A stretch of 64,000 bases of DNA from Mytilus edulis (GCF_963676685.1 NC_092345.1:26435585-26499584); one strand, 5' to 3'; positions 12,361-26,000 are shown, counted from the stretch's first letter. Program-made: numbers and translations. Notes: a model not told the origin generated them from the sequence alone.

Positions 12361-13142
12361 ACAATAGTGCATGCTAGTTCAATGATATAAAGGCAACACT
12401 TAACTCTTTAAAAACCAACTGAACCAAAACAAAAAAGGAACCACATAATCCAAACCAAGTGCTTTACCTCGATATTTGAAATCTCTTCATAGTTTTTGAG
12501 AACCTTAAAGCAATACAAGCAGTGACTAGTCTCAGGAAGGCAATGTTCACTAAGCTGTGTACTTCTTATAAATCATCAAGGAAATTTGCATTTATAAAGG
12601 ATGCAACATTAACGATCGTTTTTTTTTTGCACTTGATATCCAAGGTAAACTGGCTGGTTGAAGTATTCAAAAATCAACAATCAAGCCGTAGCAATATGCG
12701 AATTCCGTGTCGAATTTTATTATAAGGTAGATAAAAGGCACTTCAAAAAATCCCGTTAAATTAAATTAAAAACAATGAAGTTTAACCATTTTCATAAAAC
12801 GGCATAATCAAATAAAAATAAAAAGTTATTTTTCCACCTAAAAGGCCCGAAAGTGTTAAATCTATTTTTAATGAAACCTGGTTTGGTAAACACTCACATA
12901 CTGTGAAGTACTTTTATTCGTAGGACACACATTTTCGTGGTTTTCGTGGATGACTTTATCCACGAAAATATAGTAGGTTTGACTGCATAGATATGTGCAT
13001 GCCATATAATCTAGAGAATACTTCGAATATCAGCAAACGCATTATGATCTACAACTGCAGGCAGGATTACACCATCCGATCGTTAAACAACTTAAACTTA
13101 AAGACTTTTAATATTTTAATTCTCATAAAAAAATATATTTGT
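12361..13142. other. Intergenic DNA upstream of the LINE
   Basis: No gene is supported. AT-rich sequence with short frames only. Confidence 0.45.
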
Positions 13143-13156
13143 TAACTATGAAGGTC
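13143..13156. repeat. Left target-site duplication of LINE-1
   Basis: TAACTATGAAGGTC here is matched by TAACTATGAAAGTC at 16410-16423, one mismatch in 14. The pair brackets the element exactly at its (TAAG)n tail, so these are read as the duplicated target. Confidence 0.8.
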
Positions 13157-16100
13157 GTAGTCAGGGATGACTATCTATCTAGGAGAGACAACTCTGAGTT
13201 GAAACATGGGTAGATCATGACTCATAGTCGGGGACGGCAACTGATCTAAAGGAAGAGAACCTTGAAAGAAAATCTCCTGGTCCTCCAGGTTGGAGGTTGA
13301 GCACAAGACCAACTATCTCGTCTCGCAAAAAAACCCCAAACAGTTACCGAAACAAGGACAAGAAACTTAACTCGTCTCGGACACTCGGAATACCAGCAAT
13401 CACATGCAAGTATGAATGGTGCCAGTGAAAATCTAGCAGCAGGAATGGTATTCTGAACACTAGAACAAAACAGAAGGTAGGATGTTTGAATGTTCGTACA
13501 ATGTATGAAACAGGAAAACAAGCACAAATTTTAAATGAAATGAAAAATTATAAGCTCCACTTACTAGGCATTAGTGAATGTAGATGGACAGGTTGTGGAA
13601 AGTCTATAGCAAGATCAGGAGAAACAATCATACATTCTGGAAGGACAGACAACAAGCATCAACAAGGTGTTGCTATAATTATGAACAAACAAACAGCAAA
13701 ATCACTTATTGAGTACAATCCTGTAAATGAAAGAATTATAAGAGCCCGTTTCCATGCAAAGAAAGGCAAAGTAACTTTTATTCAGTGCTATGCACCAACA
13801 AATGAAGCGGAAGAGGAAGTAAAAACTGAATTCTATAACACCTTGCAAGCTGAGATCAGAAAAGTACCAACACATGATTTGACAATTATAATGGGTGATT
13901 TAAATGCAAAGGTTGGCAACGATAATACAGGAAATGAAAGAGTAATGGGTAAATATGGATGTGGGCAAATAAATGAAAATGGAGAACTTCTGGTTGACTT
14001 TTGTAGAATTAACAACTTAGTAATTGGTGGAACCATCTTCCCACACAAAGACATTCACAAGCTAACTTGGAACTCGCCAAATGGAAGAGACAAAAATCAA
14101 AAAGACCACATTATGATCAATGGAAAATGGAAAAGATCCTTACAAGATGTCAGAGTAAAGAGAGGAGCTGACATTGCAAGTGATCACTTTCTAATAACAG
14201 CCAATATAAAGTTGAAACTTAAAAAGATGTCTTCACCAACAACCATTAAAAGAAAATTTGATATAAATAAATTGCAAGACACCAAAGTAAAACAAGAATT
14301 TAACCTGCAGATTAAGAACAGATTTCAGGTCCTAGAAGCCACAATAGAAGAAACATCAGAACCAGCATCGATAAACAACAAATGGCTAAAAGTAGAAGAA
14401 ATATACAAAGAAACCAGTGAAAAAGTTCTTGGCTATAAAAGACAAATACATAAAGAATGGATTACACAAGGAACATGGAAATTGATTGATGAAAGAAAAG
14501 AAATAAACAACAAACTCTGTCAGACTTATTCAGAAAGAATAAAAGATAAGCTGAGGAAGGAATACTCAGAATGCAATAAGAAAGTGAAGAAAGCAACACG
14601 AAGTGACAAAAGAAAGTATACAGAAGACCTTGCAAAAGAAGCAGAAAATGCTGCATCCAACCAGAGAATTGGACAGGTTTACCAAGTTGTAAAACAGCTA
14701 TGCAACAAGAAAACTAATAAGAGCATGCCAATTAAAGACAAACAAAACAACACATTATCATTCGAAAAAGAACAAAAGGAAAGATGGAAAGAACATTTTC
14801 AAGAAGTTCTCAATAGAAAATAACCAGAAAATACAGTAAGCATCGATATCACAGAAACACCATTAGAATTAGATATAGATCTTTATGCACCAACCAAACT
14901 TGAAATCAAGAGAGCACTAAAAAGTTTAAGGAATAGAAAGGCACCAGGCATTGACCAATTAAATGCTGAACTCTTTAAAGCTGATGTTAAGCAAACATCA
15001 GATATCCTTTACCCAGTTTTTAAAGAAATTTGGGAGAACAACATCATACCAGACAACTGGTCCGAAGGTGACATCATAAGGATACCAAAGAAAGGTGATC
15101 TTACTAATTGCAATAACTGGAGAGGTATCACTCTTCTCTCTATTCCTAGCAAAGTATTTTGCAAAATCCTAATTTCAAGAATTAAAACAGCTATAGACAG
15201 AACACTGCGACAAGAACAGGCAGGTTTTAGACAAGGACGAAGCTGTATAGACCACATATTTGTCCTCAGAAACATCCTCGAACAATGTGCAGAATGGCAA
15301 AGAAAAATAATCATCAACTTTGTAGATTTTGAAAAGGCTTTTGACAGCTTACACAGACAGGGATTATGGACCATCTTAAAAAGCTATGGAATTCCTGAAA
15401 AGATAATACAACTCATCAAAGCCTTCTACGACAACTTTAAATGCACTGTAGACTCTGACCAAGACACTAGTTTTTTGGCAAAATCTGGAGTGAGGCAAGG
15501 ATGTGTTATGTCATCTCTCTTGTTTATCATTGCAGTCGACTGGTTGATGAAATCAACAATGTCAAATACCAACAACGGAATAAGGTGGACACTCACTTCA
15601 AACCTAGAGGATATAGACTATGCAGATGATCTAGCATTAGTATCCCATACTGAAAATCAAATGAAAGAAAAAACGGAGAGATTAAAACAGAATGCCAGAA
15701 TGATTGGTTTGAAAATCAACTCTAAGAAAACACAAATAATGACAGTAAACATGCTTAATACACCAGACATCAAAGTAAATGGAGAACAACTGGAATTGGT
15801 ACAGTCCTTCACTTACCTAGGTAGTGTTGTAACATCAGAAGGTGGAGCTGAACAGGACATCAAAACTAGAATTGATAAGGCAAGATCAGCCTTTCACAGA
15901 CTAAGAAACATCTGGAAAACACCATCAATCAGAAAAAAGACCAAACTGAAAATCTATAACAGCTGTGTAACATCAGTTTACTTTATGGAGCTGAATGCTG
16001 GAGAATGACAAAAAAAGACATTAACAGGTTATCCAGCTTTCATAACACCTGCCTACGTAGAATCATGAAGATATACTGGCCAAACAAAATAACAAATGAA

Positions 16101-16409
16101 GATCTTCATAAGAAAACAAAAAGCCAAGATATTGAAACCACTCTGCTACAGAAAAGATGGAGATGGCTTGGTCATGTCCTAAGAAAACCACAAGGAGATA
16201 TGACCAAAGTTGCATTAAGATGGACACCAGAGGGAAAAAGGAAGAGAGGACGACCAAAAACAACATGGCGTAGAACAATAGAAACAGAGATGAAAGAAAG
16301 AGGTTACACCTGGGGAACTATTGAGAAAAAAGCAGAAAACAGAGAGGAGTGGCGGCAACTTGTCTTTGCCCTATGTGCCAAAAGGCATAACAAGGACTAA
16401 GTAAGTAAG
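13157..16409 (+). mobile_element. Near full-length non-LTR retrotransposon (LINE-1), APE type
   Basis: The element is about 3.25 kb. It has a 5' leader of roughly 300 bp, a single long frame with endonuclease then reverse transcriptase, and a 3' end made of TAAG repeats (from 16398). It is bracketed by an imperfect 14-bp duplication. A microsatellite-type tail instead of poly(A) and the compact single ORF suit an RTE-like or related clade; the clade is inferred, not tested. It sits 0.6 kb upstream of the gene A promoter in the same orientation. Confidence 0.9.
13486..16400 (+). pseudogene. LINE-1 endonuclease/reverse transcriptase, lightly broken
   Basis: The frame at 13486-14823 is an APE-type endonuclease: NVRTM and GISECRW near the start, YAPTNEA, GDLNAKVG, and SDHFLITA near residue 230. 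A coiled, Lys/Glu-rich linker follows. The frame is stopped by TAA at 14821-14823, then continues without interruption into reverse transcriptase: LRNRKAPG, GFRQGRS, VDFEKAFDSL, VRQGCVMSS and the catalytic YADD near 15619. A one-base deletion near 15980 shifts the frame to end at TGA 16006. The C-terminal domain resumes at 16005-16400 (RRWRWLGHVLRKP, KRKRGRPKTTW). One nonsense codon and one frameshift indicate a young, recently inactivated copy. The start codon is uncertain because the frame is open a little upstream of 13486. Confidence 0.92.
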
Positions 16410-16423
16410 TAACTATGAAAGTC
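16410..16423. repeat. Right target-site duplication of LINE-1
   Basis: TAACTATGAAAGTC directly follows the TAAG tail and matches 13143-13156 with one mismatch. Confidence 0.8.
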
Positions 16424-16952
16424 AGATTTCCGGTGATGATATGCTATGATCATGATGATGAAATGTTTATTTAGATTCTCATACGGAAAATCATTATTTC
16501 ATAATGGTCTTGCTTTTGATAACAATTAATCTTACAATTAAGTTACATTTATAGAATTTGTTTTATTTACAGTTTTCTTAAAGTGACATGGAAATTCCTG
16601 GCTACGGGCCTGTGTAACTTTAACTGAAAACGCGAAAATTGATATCCACGAATAAAGAACTTTCCCAGTACATATAGATGATGCATTGGTTTTAGATTCC
16701 TACCAGAATGCCACGTACTATCTCTTTGTTATCATATTTCCATCAGTGCAGAAAGTACAAATTTATTAAGTACATTATATGCAGACTTATTACATAATAA
16801 ATATTGATTCTATTTTAATGTTTTGTAAAATATAATTACTAATACATGTTATATAATATTACCCTGTTTCGAAATGTGTATACTGAAAAATTTATATGGT
16901 GTCTAGACTCAAGGTATATACTAACAATGAACGAATGAAGAAAAATAAGTCA

Positions 16953-16990
16953 CACATCTGTCAAAATAACCGACTTTCTTTACTATATAA
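16953..16990 (+). promoter_or_regulatory. Gene A core promoter: CACATCTG box and TATATAA
   Basis: TATATAA is at 16984-16990, 36 nt before the start codon. An E-box-like CACATCTG is at 16953-16960. The same two elements with the same spacing, and a nearly identical 5' leader (AACATGCAAGTT, ACCAATTGCAAG), precede the start codon of gene B on the other strand. Gene C keeps the leader and CATCTG but has a worn TATA (TACTTAAAG). Conservation across paralogs is the evidence for function. Confidence 0.8.
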
Positions 16991-17025
16991 AGCGGCATGA
17001 ACATGCAAGTTCAACCAATTGCAAG

Positions 17026-17083
17026 ATGAAGTCAATCCAGATGATACTCGCTGTCTTTTTGATCGCCGCTCTTTGCGGAAAAG
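17026..17083 (+). CDS. Gene A exon 1 (signal peptide)
   Basis: ATG to AAAG|GTAAGA. It is 58 nt long, as in genes B and C, with the same phase. It encodes Met-Lys-Ser followed by a hydrophobic core and ALCGK, a normal secretion signal. Confidence 0.9.
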
Positions 17084-20000
17084 GTAAGAGTTCTTTTGTT
17101 TTCCCATTTTCTTTATCTTTTTGTCCAGTAGTTTTTCATGTTTGTGATGGAGTATTATATGAATATTTCTTTTAACTTCAAATCAACTAGCAGATTTGTT
17201 TTTGTATTCCTATGAAGCAGAATTTATCCAAGGGCTTGAACAGAAGGGAGAAAAGAAATCAATCCAGTCTTTTAATTTCACCTTTAGGTATACTGATGAT
17301 GTACTGTCTCTTAATAATAATAATAGATTCAGCGATCACTTACATTTAATATATCCAAGTGAACTTGGAATTAAAGATACTACCGATACAGATAAATCTG
17401 CTTCATATTTAGACCTTTTTCTCGAAATGGCTACTGATGGTAGGATGAATACCCAAATTTATGACAAACGCGATGATGTTAATTTTCCCATAGTCAACTT
17501 TCCATTTCTGTGTAGCAACATCCCTGCGGCACCAGCATATGGAGTATATGTGTCTCAATTGATACGTTTCTCTAGAGCTAGCTCAAAGTCCGTTGATTTT
17601 GTTGAACGAGGAATACTGCTTTCTCAAAAGTTGCTAAGACAGGGCTATGAATCAATCAAATTAAGGTCATCACTCAAGAAATTTGTGTTTAAATGCAATA
17701 TCAGTATTTAGTTCTATTTTAATCTTTAATCAATCCTAATTCTATCTTACTTTTGAGATATAGTTTTTCATATGTGACGTAATTTTTCTGCTGTTTCAGA
17801 GATTTCATATGTTCAAATTTTTAATGCCTTTTCACCATCGTATGTGACGTAATTTTTAATGCCTTTTCACCGTCGTATGTGACGTCATTTTCATAACTTA
17901 CTGCGTTGAGGCCTGGACTGAGTCGGGTGTGTCTATTCTGTGTTGGTCATTCATTATGTATTCGTGTTTGTTTTATGTAAAGAGTTAATACTTCAGTTTC
18001 ATTATGTATATCTGTTATATTCATTTGATAAAATTTATTGTTTGCAATAGCATTAATTGTTCTAAATAATTAGGATGTTCTTATCCCAAGCATACAAACT
18101 TAGCCGTATTTGACACAACCTTTTTCAACTTTTGATCTTCAGTGCTGTACAACTTTGTACTTTTTTTCGCTTTCGATCTTTTATATCTGGGCGTCACTAG
18201 TGAGTCTTGTCTCTCTTGTGTGGACGAGGCGCGTTTTTGGCGTATTAAATTTTAAACCTGATGCTTTTTGTTATTCATTAATCATGTGTTTCTTTGTCTA
18301 ATACGTTTTCCTATTTATTTGTATTGTAGTCCTGTAATATTATGTTGTCATTTCTATGTTATATTTAACATTGCCATTAAAGTGCGAGGTTTGGCATGCC
18401 ACAAAACCAGGTTCAACCCACCATTTTTTCCTTTAAAAATGTCCTGTACCAAGTCAGGAATATGGCCATTGTTATATTATAGTTCGTTTCTCTGTGTGTG
18501 TTACAATTTAACGTTGCGTCGTTTGTTTTCTCTTTTTTTTTTAGTGTAAATTGACATTGCGATAAGACGTGTCACGGTACTTGTCTATCCCAAATTCATG
18601 TATCTGGTTTTGATGTTATATTTGTTATTCTCGTGGGATTTTGTCTGATGCTTGGTCCGTTTCTGTGTGTGTTAGTTACATTGTAGTGTTGTGTCGTTGT
18701 TCTCCTCTTATATTTATGCGTATCCGTCAGTTTTAGTTATTACCCCGATTTTGTTTTTTGTCCATGGATTTATGAGTTTGAACAGCGGTATACTACTGTT
18801 GCCTTTATTTACGGTCGCCATCATGAGCTGATTGGCCATTATGACAAAAGTGTGTCAGAAATCATATCTGATATTCCTCCTCAGTCATAATAACCTTCCA
18901 TCATTACCAAACTGAACAAAGAAATAACACATCGGGTGCCGTATACGGTGTAGGAAATGCTTACCCTTCCGGAGCACCCGATTTCAATCCCGGTTTTTAG
19001 TGGAGTTCGTGTTGTTTCTTATTTATTATTTATAACTGTTGATGTAAATGTCCTTTGGTTTTGTGAGTCTTTGTTTACTCCTTGGTTTTGATTGTTATTG
19101 TCTTTGACAAGAGAGAACGATTTCAATAAACGAATCAAAAAACTTTGACAAGGGAAAAATGTTCAATATTTAGATTTTTTTGTTTTAAAATCCAATTTTG
19201 TTAAAGTTTCATAATTTTGCATGCAAGTAATACGACTAATGATTATTATTTTGGTGGCAATCCATGTTATATCAGGATCTTTGAATGTATACGTCCATAA
19301 TCTGCATACTTGTACTAGATATAAAATAAGGATTCATCATCGCAAGAAAACAGTCCAAATAAAATTAACGGTACCAATTTTCTTGCACCAGATGCGCATT
19401 TCGACAATACATGTCTCTTCAGTGATGCTCGTGGCCAAAATATTTGAAATCCAAAGCTTATATAAAAGATGAAGAGCTATAATCCAAAAGGTCCAAAAAG
19501 TAAAGCCAAATCCGTGAAAGGAATCAGAGCTTTGCATGAGGGAGATACATTCCTTAATTTTTAATAATTTCTAATATTTTGTAATAGCAAATTTTAATAA
19601 CACAAAAAATCAGTATGTTCATGCCAGTACCGAAGTACTGGCTACTGGGCTGGTGATACCCTCGGGGACTAATAGTCCACCAGCAGAGGCATCGACCCAG
19701 TGGTAGTAATAAAATTAACGGTACCAATTTTCTTGCACCAGATGCGCATTTCGACAATACATGTCTCTTCAGTGATGCTCGTGGCCCAAAATATTTAAAA
19801 TCCGAAGCTTATATAAAAGATGAAGAGCTATAATCTAAAAGGTCCAAAAAGTATAGCCAAATCCGTGAAAGGAATCAGAGCTTTGCATGAGGGAGATACA
19901 TTCCTTAATTTATAATAATTTCTAACAAAAATGTGACAATGCAATAATAGAAACTGTAATTAAAGAATAACCTTACACAAGCCTTATTAACGTATCATTA

Positions 20001-23000
20001 AAGACAGATTTTTTTCTCAATATATAATTTGATTGAAAGCACAGTATGTTTAGTCACATATCTTTTACTTCAGAATACACCTGCTTAGCATATTTATTTC
20101 AAAATACATTTTTAGTCTGTGTTAAATGTTAGAGAACAGTTCTTTAGTTTGTTCTTGGAAATTATAAATAATCTTCCTTCAATTTGATTTAAAATATTAA
20201 TCAGCAAATATTCCAGTAAAATTAAAGAATATTCATTAACATACACAAATCTTAATCGACAGTTGTCTCATTGGCACTCATACCACATTTCCTATATCTA
20301 AGAATCCACACATATAAATGAAATAGTTAGATACACAATTATAAAAAAGAAAATTGATATTGCATGTAAGTAAGTAAGTAAGTAAGTAAATGTTTATTAT
20401 AGTGACATGTGTAATCACATTTCAATAAAGTACAAAAATATTACATACACAATAAAATACACCCGACCCATTGGGTCTATAAGTTACTTTCAAATAATAA
20501 AACATAATTCTTTTATCACGGATTTCAAACAAATTAATGAAAAGTAAGATTAAGCTAAATTTCAAAATAATTAATTAATAATGAAAAATTCAAACTTATA
20601 TAAAAAAAATAATTAAAAATGAAGTTGTTAGAAGATCGGTTTTAATAAATGTCAAGTTGAATGCATAATTAATTAATAATAAAAAAATTCAAACTTATAT
20701 AAAAAATGAAGTTATTAGAAAATCGATTTAGTAAATGTCAAGTTGAATGCATAATAAATTAATATTTATAATAAAGAAACTGGAAATCTTTAGATTGACC
20801 ATGAAGTAACCTTTTTACATTTTCATATTACAGTCAAATACAATCAATACTGTCAACTGGAATTGCAATATACTGTTTATCAAACTGTTCATGTATTATA
20901 TAACACTTCACGTCTATGCCGGAACGCTTTCACTGTATACTTAGCCAGCTTTCTAGGATAGTTTGTCATCAAAAAGATAATTTTTTCATCGTTTGTCATA
21001 TCTATTAGTTCATTGCCAGAAAATATATCATTAAAAGTAGATTCTCTCAAGTCATTATATAAGGAGCAGTGGAGAATAAAGTGACACTCGTCCTCCATGG
21101 AATTGCTGTTACAAAACTTACATAAGCGTTCATTTGGTTGCTCGCCGCTATATCTACCCGTCTCTAGTCTCAAAGGAAGAATTCCACATCTCAGCTGTGT
21201 TAGGAAAGATCGTTCAGTTTTGTTCAAATTTAATTTAACATATGTTTCTATTCCAAAATAAGTCTTTAGTTTCACATAAGTTCTCAACTTTGGAGTTTTC
21301 ACAATGTCATTTTTCCATAAACAGTTATAGTGTTCCTTCAAGATGGATTCGAGCAAAGTCATACTTATAACGTCCTTGCGCTCAAAGTAGTCCACAATAC
21401 CAAGTTTCATGAGTATGTCTTTGAAGTCAGAACACCAATTATTTCTACATTTTTCATAGTCGTGATTGAAGGCTTGTTTTGTAATGCGATTGTCATCAAA
21501 TTGAACAAGTCTATTCCAGAGACGCACAATATTAGTCCAATGTCTGTAGTGGCACGGGATCCATTCGATATCCCCATAAATACCAAGAAGTGGGGCAAAA
21601 CGATGAACTCCTAAAAAGTAACGTATAGATCGGTTCTGGATGTTCTCTATGGCTTGAAACTTTCGGTTCCCCCAAACTCCGGATGCATAGTCTAGTATAG
21701 GCACAACACACGAGTAAAATAGCTTTTCAAATGACTTTATTCCAATCTCTTTAAATGAATGAATGTTAGAAATTATTTTTCCAAGTGCTCTACCAGCCCC
21801 TTTTGACAGTGCTTCGGCGGTTGTGGTAAAATTTCCGTTAAATGTAAATATAACACCCAAGTATTTGTATTGGTCAACAACTTCAAGTTTATTTCTTCCG
21901 ATCATGAAATTGTAATCAGTCTGCTTACATTTTGATTTTCTGAAGTGAACACATTTAGATTTATTGGTGTTGATTAAGATTCTCCAGCGTTTACACCAGT
22001 CCCCAAGCTTATTTAACAATAGTTGTAGATCGTCTTCGCTTTTAGCCAATAAAGCTATATCGTCTGCATAAAGTAACGCCGATAATTTCCTGTCTGAGAT
22101 GTCAATGCCAATATTCAATTCATTCAGTTCAGCTATTAGGTCATTTATGAAAATTGAGAATAATGTAGGCGATAAATTGTCTCCTTGTTTTACACCAGTT
22201 GTACAGGGAAACCAGTCAGTTAACTTTCCATTCAGTTTAACACAAGATTCGGAACTGTTGTAAATGCTCTTTATAGAGTTGTAAATTTTACCATCTATAT
22301 TATTAACTAACAGTTTATAAAGCATCATTTCTCTGTCAACAAAATCGAAGCATTTTTTTAGGTCAATGAATGCCACATAAAGTTTATCGTTGTTTCGAAT
22401 TGCACTATTCAATGTAAAAATATGGTCCTCACAAGAGCGGTTTCTCCTAAATCCGTTTTGCTCGTCAACTAATTTGTTGTTGTTCTCTAAATAGTTCGTA
22501 ATTCTCTTATTAACTAAAGCGCTGTATAATTTACTGGTACATGATAACAAACTAACACCTCGATAATTCATAGGATCTCTAGCGTCCGTATTATAGTCTT
22601 TCAAAATAGGACAAATAATCGACTTTCGCCAGATCGACGGAATAGTACTAGTATCGAAAATCCACTGAAAAAGATTATGCAAGGCATCTATTATTACGGG
22701 ATTCTTCAAAACAATATATGGTATTTGATCATGACCACAGGCAGATTTGTTCTTAGCGCGCATCACTATGTCACTGGTCTCTTCACGTGTAATGTTACCG
22801 TTAATGAATGCATTTGGTTCATATAAAGGGTCATTCATATTTTGCTCTAATAAGATTTTATGCACTTTTGTTCGATTATAATGATCGCTGTCAAACTGTT
22901 CACTATTTCCACCATGATATAAGTTGAAAAAATCAGTTCGCCACTTTTCTAGAATATCAGCTTCTTTTCGTACAGAGTTCCCGTTATCGTCAATAATTTC

Positions 23001-26000
23001 CATTGGAATAGATGTATCCCTTTTAGGTCCAAGCCTACTTATTTTCTCCCAAAACTCGTTCGGATTATTTACAGATATCGATTCAAAGTCCGAAGCTTTC
23101 GCACTTCTATATTCACGTTCCGCTTTTCTTAACAATTTATCAAATTTGTCTCGTGTATCAACGTAATCTTTTCTTATTGCCGTTTTTGTATATCTATTAC
23201 CAGTACACTTCAGAAATTCTTTCTCCTTCGTATGCATTTTATTCCATGCTGTAGCTAATGTATCGTTCCAGTACGGTTTTGTATGTCTAAAGCGTTTTTT
23301 TGATGAGCTTGAAATTGCTTTCGGTATTTTTTCGTCCATTTCAGCGACAATCACGTTGCACAAATCACTGTATATCATGTCAATATTTTCTTGTGTCTCT
23401 CTAATTCGCTCTATCTGATCAATAATATTGACTATTGCTAGCCGTCTCAGTTCACTTGACATAAAATCGCCTGGTATCCTGTCTAGTCTATAACGAGTAC
23501 GGTTAAATAACGGATCAATCGGTTGCGCTTCGTCTATCAAATCCGTAATCATAAGTTTAAGATGACATGTAATCACTGAATGGTCCGGTAGTTTTGACCT
23601 TTCGCCAATCAAAGGTTGAAGTTTATGCATGTCCACAATACTCTGTATTGGGAGCACTTTAAAGTTATCATAATTACTGAGAGAGTCATGCGGAACACAA
23701 AAATAGTCAACAACAGCTTTTCCCTTGCGTGAAATAGAAGTGCATGTAAATCTGCTTCAAATGCTCAATATTACTGATGGATTAATGTTATCAAACATCA
23801 GAACAAGTAACAAAAATAGAATGAAAAACTAAAAAGCAGAGTCCAAAGAATTACTATCGAAATGTACTGTACTCATAATTAGTATTAGGAAGTGTTGATA
23901 TACACAAGGTAAAAATATTTTTTTGCGCCTTCCAACTTCTCCCCGTAACCTCTTCGAAATGTATCTTTAACAATAACATAATATGATCTAATGAGTGAAT
24001 GTTGAGCTACCGACACTCACGAAACGGGAATCTGCAGTTCTAAATAATTTATTGGTTTCAATTATTTGTCTAGCCATGAAACCAGGTTCAAACCATCATT
24101 TTCTGCATAATAAGATGCATGTACCGAGTCAGGGATATGACAGTTGTTATCCCTTTGTTTGGTGTTTGAGCATTTGATTAGGAGCTTTTCGTTTTGAATT
24201 TTTGGATTTTGATATTATTGGTGATTTTATTTATTAGATCGCACACAATAAGGTTTCTTTTTCTCGTGCAATAGTATTGCAATATTTGAAGTCGTCTGTA
24301 GTTTGTAATACACAAAAATGTCTATGTACACTAGTGTCGTCCTTCAGAAGAACACAGACAAAATCAACTCGAAATCCTAAATATATCTGAAAAGTGATGT
24401 TCAATGTATGACAGAGGTGGATGTTCATTAAATATGCTGTAGAAACGAAACGGATATAAGACAATATTCATGTAAGGTGTCCATTGTTGTTTTGGAATAT
24501 GTATCGCTAATCAACAACCAATTGATTGTTACTTAGCAAAAACGAATTTAGAAAAGGATTGTTATGGCGTGCCATGGATAAAGAATTATTATTTGTATAA
24601 CTTTCACTTTTGTGGTTCCCAAATATTTATGCAGAAATTGCTTGTTCTTTTAGAAACGCTGATGTCAATCACAATATTTTATTTATATATTCTATCATTT
24701 GTCTTTTGGTCTTTTTCTTTTTATCCATGGCGTTGGCATGTTAGTTTTGGCTTAACAGTCTGAATGGCCGTCAGGTATTATTCGCATTCCTTTTAAATGT
24801 TCAGTTTCCTATGTGTTTATAAGACTTGGTATGCCATTAGTCTGTTTTTGTGTGTGGATAAATACTATAAAATTGAGAATGGAAATGGGGAATGTGTCAA
24901 AAAGACAACAACCCGACCAAATAAAAAACAACAGCAGAGGGTCAGCAACAGGTCTTCAATGTAGCGAGAAATTCCCGCACCCGGAGGCGTCCTTCAGCTG
25001 GCCCCTAAACAAATATATACTAGTCCAGTGATAATGAACGCCATACTAATTTCCAAATTGTACACAAGAAACTAAAATTAAAATAATACAAGACTAACAA
25101 AGGCCAGAGGCTCCTGACTTGGGACAGGCGCAAAAATGCGGCGGGGTTAAACATGTTTGTGAGATCTCAACCCTCCCCCTATACCTCTAACCAATGTAGT
25201 AAAGTAAACGCATAACAATACGCACATTAAAATTCAGTTCAAGAGAAATCCGAGTCTGATGTCAGAAGATGTAACCAAAGAAAATAAACAAAATGACAAT
25301 AATACATAAATAACAACAGACTACTAGCAGTTAACTGACATGCCAGCTCCAGACTTCAATTAAACTGACTGAAAGATTATGATTTCATCATATGAACATC
25401 AGGCACAATCCTTCCCGTTAGGGGTTTAGTATCATACCATCATAACATACATGAGAAGAACATAACCCGTGTCATGCCAACAACTTTTTTTTTAATAAAT
25501 GTGTTTAGTTCCGATGCAAAGACCTTATCAGTGACTCAATATTAACGCCAAAATATGCAATCTTTAATGACTTGACAACAGTATCGTAATTATATCCCTT
25601 CTTAATAAGTCTATTCAAAGGTTTTGTAAGTTTCTGAGGTGAATACTGACACCTTTGTGCTTTATAAAGAATATTACCATAAAAAATTGGATGTGAAATA
25701 CCTGAACGTATTAGAAGTCTGCATGTTGAGCTATATTTACGAATGATGTCTTTATACCGATGATAAAATTTAGTAAATGTTTTGACTAGTTTGTGATATC
25801 GAAAACCCTGGTGTAATAATTTTTCAGTAATACATAAATTTCTCTCGTTAAAATCTAAAACATTGTTACATACACGAGCGAATCGTACAAGTTGAGATAT
25901 ATAAACACCGTAAGATGGTGACAAGGGAACGTCACCATCTAAAAATGGATAATTAACGATAGGAAATGAAAAATCATCCCTTTTATCATAAATTTTAGTA

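Larger units (their letters stand above)
17188..18828 (+). mobile_element. Penelope-like retroelement fragment (PLE-1) with 3' tail
   Basis: A 5'-truncated reverse transcriptase frame (to 17711) is followed by about 1.1 kb that ends near CAGCGGTATACTACTG. The last kilobase (17818-18828) is repeated at 40409-41388 without the coding part, which is what 5'-truncated copies of one element would look like. The tail carries a decayed hammerhead motif in sense. The fragment lies about 100 nt into intron 1 of gene A. Confidence 0.75.
19330..19935 (-). mobile_element. Retrozyme-type dimer, family 2, period 350 bp
   Basis: Two units share TTAACGGTACCAATTTTCTTG (19366 and 19716), a hammerhead block, GAAGAGCTATAAT and CTTTGCATGAGGGAGATAC. 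The link between the units (near 19620-19705) contains the conserved hairpin region CTGGGCTGGTGATACCCTCG, which is also in family 1. The family 1 and family 2 units are otherwise strongly diverged. Confidence 0.85.

Noticed and set aside
18110-18549. ORFs in the PLE-1 tail, repeated at 40697-40879
   Set aside because: They are shared only because the DNA repeat is shared; frames differ in length and contain the decayed ribozyme.
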